In this document: piece after piece, positions 61,570 to 64,000 of the stretch
How the letters are laid out: every line of letters starts with the position of its first letter
How positions within the stretch are numbered: position 1 is the stretch's first letter
Assembly: GCA_020636935.1 (NCBI GenBank)
Contig: JACJWW010000004.1
Coordinates: forward strand, 62,001-126,000
Origin: Nocardioidaceae bacterium
GTDB lineage: Bacteria; Actinomycetota; Actinomycetes; Propionibacteriales; Nocardioidaceae
Length of the DNA stretch: 64,000 nucleotides
Direction: 5' to 3'
The notes under the pieces: model-generated
The model's input: only the letters and a program-made list of their open reading frames with translations
The model's database searches: none
Told to the model about the DNA's origin: nothing
Translations under genes and position numbers: made by a program

Positions 61570-62820
61570 ATGCGCATCGCGTTGTTGTCCTATCGGAGCA
61601 AGCCGCACTGCGGCGGCCAGGGGATCTACGTCAGACATCTCAGCCGCGAGTTGGTGAAATTGGGTCACAGCGTCGAGGTCTTCTCGGGTCAGCCCTATCC
61701 CGAGCTCGATGAAGGGGTTTCCCTGACCAAGGTGCCGAGCCTTGACTTGTACCGCGAGCCAGACCCGTTCCGGATCCCCAAGCCCAGCGAATTCCGCGAC
61801 CTCACCGACGTACGTGAGTTCTTGACCATGTGCACAGCTGGATTTCCCGAGCCCCGCACTTTTAGCACCCGAGTGGCCAAACTCCTTGCCAAGCGAGCGG
61901 GTGATTTCGACATCGCCCATGACAATCAGGTCTTGGGTTACGGGATGCTCGACATCAAGCGGTCGGGGATCCCGCTGATCACCAGCATCCACCACCCGAT
62001 CACCTTCGACAAGAGGATCGACTTGGAGGCCGCGCCCAATTTGCGCAAACGATTGTCATTGCGCCGCTGGTATGGCTTCTTGAAGATGCAGGGTCGGGTG
62101 GCCCGAGCCTGTGGTCGCATTTTGACGGTGTCCACCTCGAGCGAGAAGGACATCGTCAACGATTTTGGGGTTGACCCTGAGATGATCCAGGTCATCCCAC
62201 TTGGTGTAGACGAGGTCTTCCGGCCCCCGACCAAGCCCAGGGTGTCGGGACGCATCGTTGCCACCGCCAGCGCGGACATGCCGATCAAGGGAGTGTCGGT
62301 GCTGCTTGAGGCATTTGCGAAGCTGCGCACAGAGCGAGACATCCATCTGGTCCTGGTCACCAAGCCGATGAAGGGTGGGCGCACCGAAAAGCTGATCGAC
62401 CAGTTGGGTATTGCTGAGCACGTCTCCTTCGTCAATGGCGTGAGTGATTCCGAGCTGGTCGAGGTCATGGGATCTGCCGAGCTTGCCTGTGTGCCTTCGC
62501 TCTATGAGGGCTTCTCATTGCCCACGGCAGAGCTCATGGCCTGCGCAACTCCGCTGGTCGCCAGCAGGGCAGGGGCCATCCCGGAGGTCGTCGGGCCCGA
62601 CGGAGAATGTGCAGACTTGGTGCCCCCGGGCGACCCGGAGATCTTGGGTGCCACGATTGCAGCCTTGTTGGATGATCCGGAGCGGCGCGAACGCATGGGC
62701 AAGGCTGCCCGGGCCAGGGCCGAAGAACGCTTCAGTTGGCAGGCTGTCGCGGAGAAGACCGCCGCAGCTTATGCCCGAGTCATTGCCGAAACGAACGAAG
62801 AGAAGAGCAGGACCATCTGA
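61570..62820 (+). CDS. Glycosyltransferase family 4 protein
   Basis: 416-aa GT-B enzyme. N-terminal MRIALLSYRSKPHCGGQGIYVRHLSRELVKLGH with the acceptor-side GG loop, and the donor-binding segment ACVPSLYEGFSLPTAELMACATPLVASRAGAIPEVVG with the EGFSLPxxE motif. The ATG at 61570 is used instead of an upstream in-frame start. First gene of an operon with a methyltransferase and a prenyltransferase-like protein, suggesting glycan or glycolipid synthesis. Confidence 0.88.
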   Translation: MRIALLSYRSKPHCGGQGIYVRHLSRELVKLGHSVEVFSGQPYPELDEGVSLTKVPSLDLYREPDPFRIPKPSEFRDLTDVREFLTMCTAGFPEPRTFSTRVAKLLAKRAGDFDIAHDNQVLGYGMLDIKRSGIPLITSIHHPITFDKRIDLEAAPNLRKRLSLRRWYGFLKMQGRVARACGRILTVSTSSEKDIVNDFGVDPEMIQVIPLGVDEVFRPPTKPRVSGRIVATASADMPIKGVSVLLEAFAKLRTERDIHLVLVTKPMKGGRTEKLIDQLGIAEHVSFVNGVSDSELVEVMGSAELACVPSLYEGFSLPTAELMACATPLVASRAGAIPEVVGPDGECADLVPPGDPEILGATIAALLDDPERRERMGKAARARAEERFSWQAVAEKTAAAYARVIAETNEEKSRTI

Positions 62821-63542
62821 TGTTGACCGTTGATTTTGACCGTTTGGGACTCAAGCCCGGTGACCGAGTCATTGACATGGGTTGTGGAGCCGGACGCCAT
62901 GCGTTTGAGATGTACCGACTCGGGGCTGATGTCGTGGCCTTTGACCAGGACGGCGACGAATTGGCCAATGTCCTGGAGCTCTTCGGGGCCATGAAGGAGG
63001 CTGGAGAGGTGCCTGATGGCGCCCACGCGGACATCAAGGAGGGTGATGCTTTGCAGTTGCCCTTTGCCGATGGGGAGTTCGATCGTGTCGTCGCCTCTGA
63101 GGTGCTCGAGCACATCCCTGCTGACATCACCGCCATCAATGAGTTGGTTCGCGTGCTCCGTCCGGGTGGCACCATGGCACTTACCGTGCCGCGTTGGCTT
63201 CCTGAAATGGTCTGCTGGCAGTTGTCTGAGGACTACCACAATGCTCCGGGTGGCCACATCAGGATCTACTCTGACAAGGAGTTGATCGGCAAGGCAAAGA
63301 ACGCCGGCCTGGTGTACGACGGCAAGGATTATGCGCATGGACTGCACACGCCGTACTGGTGGCTGAAGTGCGCCGTGGGCGTCAACAACGACGACAACCC
63401 TTTGGTGAAGGCCTACCACCAGGTCTTGGTCTGGGACATCATGAAGACGCCGGGGTACAGCAAGGGCACTCGCCTAGCGGAGAAGATGCTAAACCCAGTG
63501 CTGGGCAAGAGCTTGGTGCTCTACTTCCACAAGCCTCTATGA
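62820..63542 (+). CDS. Class I SAM-dependent methyltransferase
   Basis: 240 aa; the ATG shares a base with the previous stop. Motif I VIDMGCGAGRHAFEMYRLGADVVAFDQD, motif II-like FDRVVASEVLEHIP, motif III LRPGGTMALTVPRW. A longer in-frame start inside the GT4 gene is rejected. Acceptor unknown; context suggests a sugar or lipid intermediate. Confidence 0.88.
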   Translation: MLTVDFDRLGLKPGDRVIDMGCGAGRHAFEMYRLGADVVAFDQDGDELANVLELFGAMKEAGEVPDGAHADIKEGDALQLPFADGEFDRVVASEVLEHIPADITAINELVRVLRPGGTMALTVPRWLPEMVCWQLSEDYHNAPGGHIRIYSDKELIGKAKNAGLVYDGKDYAHGLHTPYWWLKCAVGVNNDDNPLVKAYHQVLVWDIMKTPGYSKGTRLAEKMLNPVLGKSLVLYFHKPL

Positions 63543-64000
63543 GCCCACGACCACCGGCACCCATCCCTGAGGTGCCCGGCATCTTGACCAGCGCACAAGT
63601 GGCGGAGTCGGCTCGGTCAATCGTGGCCATGCAGGAGTCCGACGGCGCGATCCCATGGACGATCGGGGAGCACGTCGACGTGTGGAATCACGTCGAGGGT
63701 GCGATGGCCCTGATGGTGGGCAATGAATTTGAAGCCGCTGAGCGGGCCTACGACTGGTGTCGACGCACCCAGCGTGAAGACGGCTCGTGGGCGATGAAGA
63801 TCGTCCAGGGAGAGGTCGAGGACGCCAGCGGAGAGACGAATATGTCCGCCTACCTGGCTGTTGGGGTCTGGCACCACTGGCTGGAGCGCCGCGATTTTGA
63901 GTTCGTTGAGCGCATGTGGCCGACGGTGCGCAAAGGCTTGGATTTCGTCACCGGCATGCAACTACCCTTCGGAGGCATCTGCTGGTCACAGGAGTGGGAC
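63539..64000 (+). CDS. Prenyltransferase/squalene oxidase repeat-like protein (cut by window edge)
   Basis: 154 codons visible from an ATG that overlaps the methyltransferase stop (ATGA). Contains alpha/alpha-barrel repeats of the kind RAYDWCRRTQREDGSWAMKI and the motif DASGETNMSAYLAVGVWHHWLERRD. Such proteins, sometimes labelled prenyltransferase, accompany GT4 and methyltransferase genes in Actinobacteria; the enzymatic role is not established. The C-terminal half is outside the window. Confidence 0.7.
   Translation, partial: MSPRPPAPIPEVPGILTSAQVAESARSIVAMQESDGAIPWTIGEHVDVWNHVEGAMALMVGNEFEAAERAYDWCRRTQREDGSWAMKIVQGEVEDASGETNMSAYLAVGVWHHWLERRDFEFVERMWPTVRKGLDFVTGMQLPFGGICWSQEWD

Noticed and set aside
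1..64000. CRISPR array, tRNA/rRNA genes, prophage or intact insertion sequence
   Set aside because: No evenly spaced repeats, no tRNA TPsiC-like GGTTCGA arms in a cloverleaf context, and no transposase or integrase frames were seen.

Overview
The window is a gene-dense stretch of an actinobacterial chromosome. Two complete Mce (mammalian cell entry) lipid-import operons, a KstR-type steroid regulator, an SsgA-family protein, a PAC2 protein, a Prim-PolC/LigC repair pair and a long-form serine hydroxymethyltransferase all point to Actinomycetia with a lipid- and steroid-using lifestyle (Nocardioidaceae/Mycobacteriales-like gene content; genus not determinable by eye). GTG and TTG starts and 4-base ATGA/GTGA overlaps are common. 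A striking number of first genes of transcription units have a TANNNT hexamer exactly 6 (rarely 7) bases before the start codon, the signature of leaderless transcription. No tRNA, rRNA, CRISPR array or intact insertion sequence was seen.

Layout. 1-2361: msrB (cut by the edge) divergent from a sulfide-oxidation operon sqr-tusE/dsrC-dsrE2, whose -10 is overlapped by a CsoR/CstR-like operator. 2425-7231: LigD-type polymerase, USP-like protein and ATP-dependent ligase LigC, then PPK2, a HipA-like kinase and a DUF3037 protein. 7245-10448: assimilatory sulfate reduction (cysI-cysH-sirohydrochlorin chelatase). 10722-19431: glyA, aidB, yihY, K+ channel, ABC exporter and small proteins. 19432-20381: a gene-poor scar with a decayed class II aldolase and a perfect 11-bp hairpin, ending in a canonical promoter for acnA that carries an 18-bp palindrome. 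23070-29211: ssgA-like, a LexA-boxed orphan gene, nudix, SMP-30, dxs, PAC2, tesB.

29201-33591: htdX-fabG4 divergent from fadA2, the same arrangement as Rv0241c-Rv0243 of M. tuberculosis, plus a TetR regulator. 33866-42446: first mce operon (yrbEAB, mceABCDEF, mas). 42491-47184: cardiolipin synthase-like PLD, coiled-coil protein, HtpX protease, uvrB. 47317-57231: second mce operon with two Mas genes, mce4-like; the last gene fuses a zinc ribbon to a Mas domain. 57278-61400: ferredoxin reductase, PPOX-fold protein, FdxD-like ferredoxin, two SDRs and kstR. Together with the mce4-like operon this forms a steroid import and oxidation block. KstR-consensus boxes lie ahead of the reductase gene and ahead of kstR itself. 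61570-64000: start of a glycan-type operon (GT4, methyltransferase, prenyltransferase-like protein cut by the edge).

The most interesting leads are the leaderless architecture with shared, near-symmetric -10 elements driving divergent genes (13843-13849 and 5213-5222), the SOS-box orphan at 23618, the operator-controlled sqr-tusE-dsrE2 unit with a single-cysteine DsrC, and the zinc-ribbon/Mas fusion closing the mce4-like operon.
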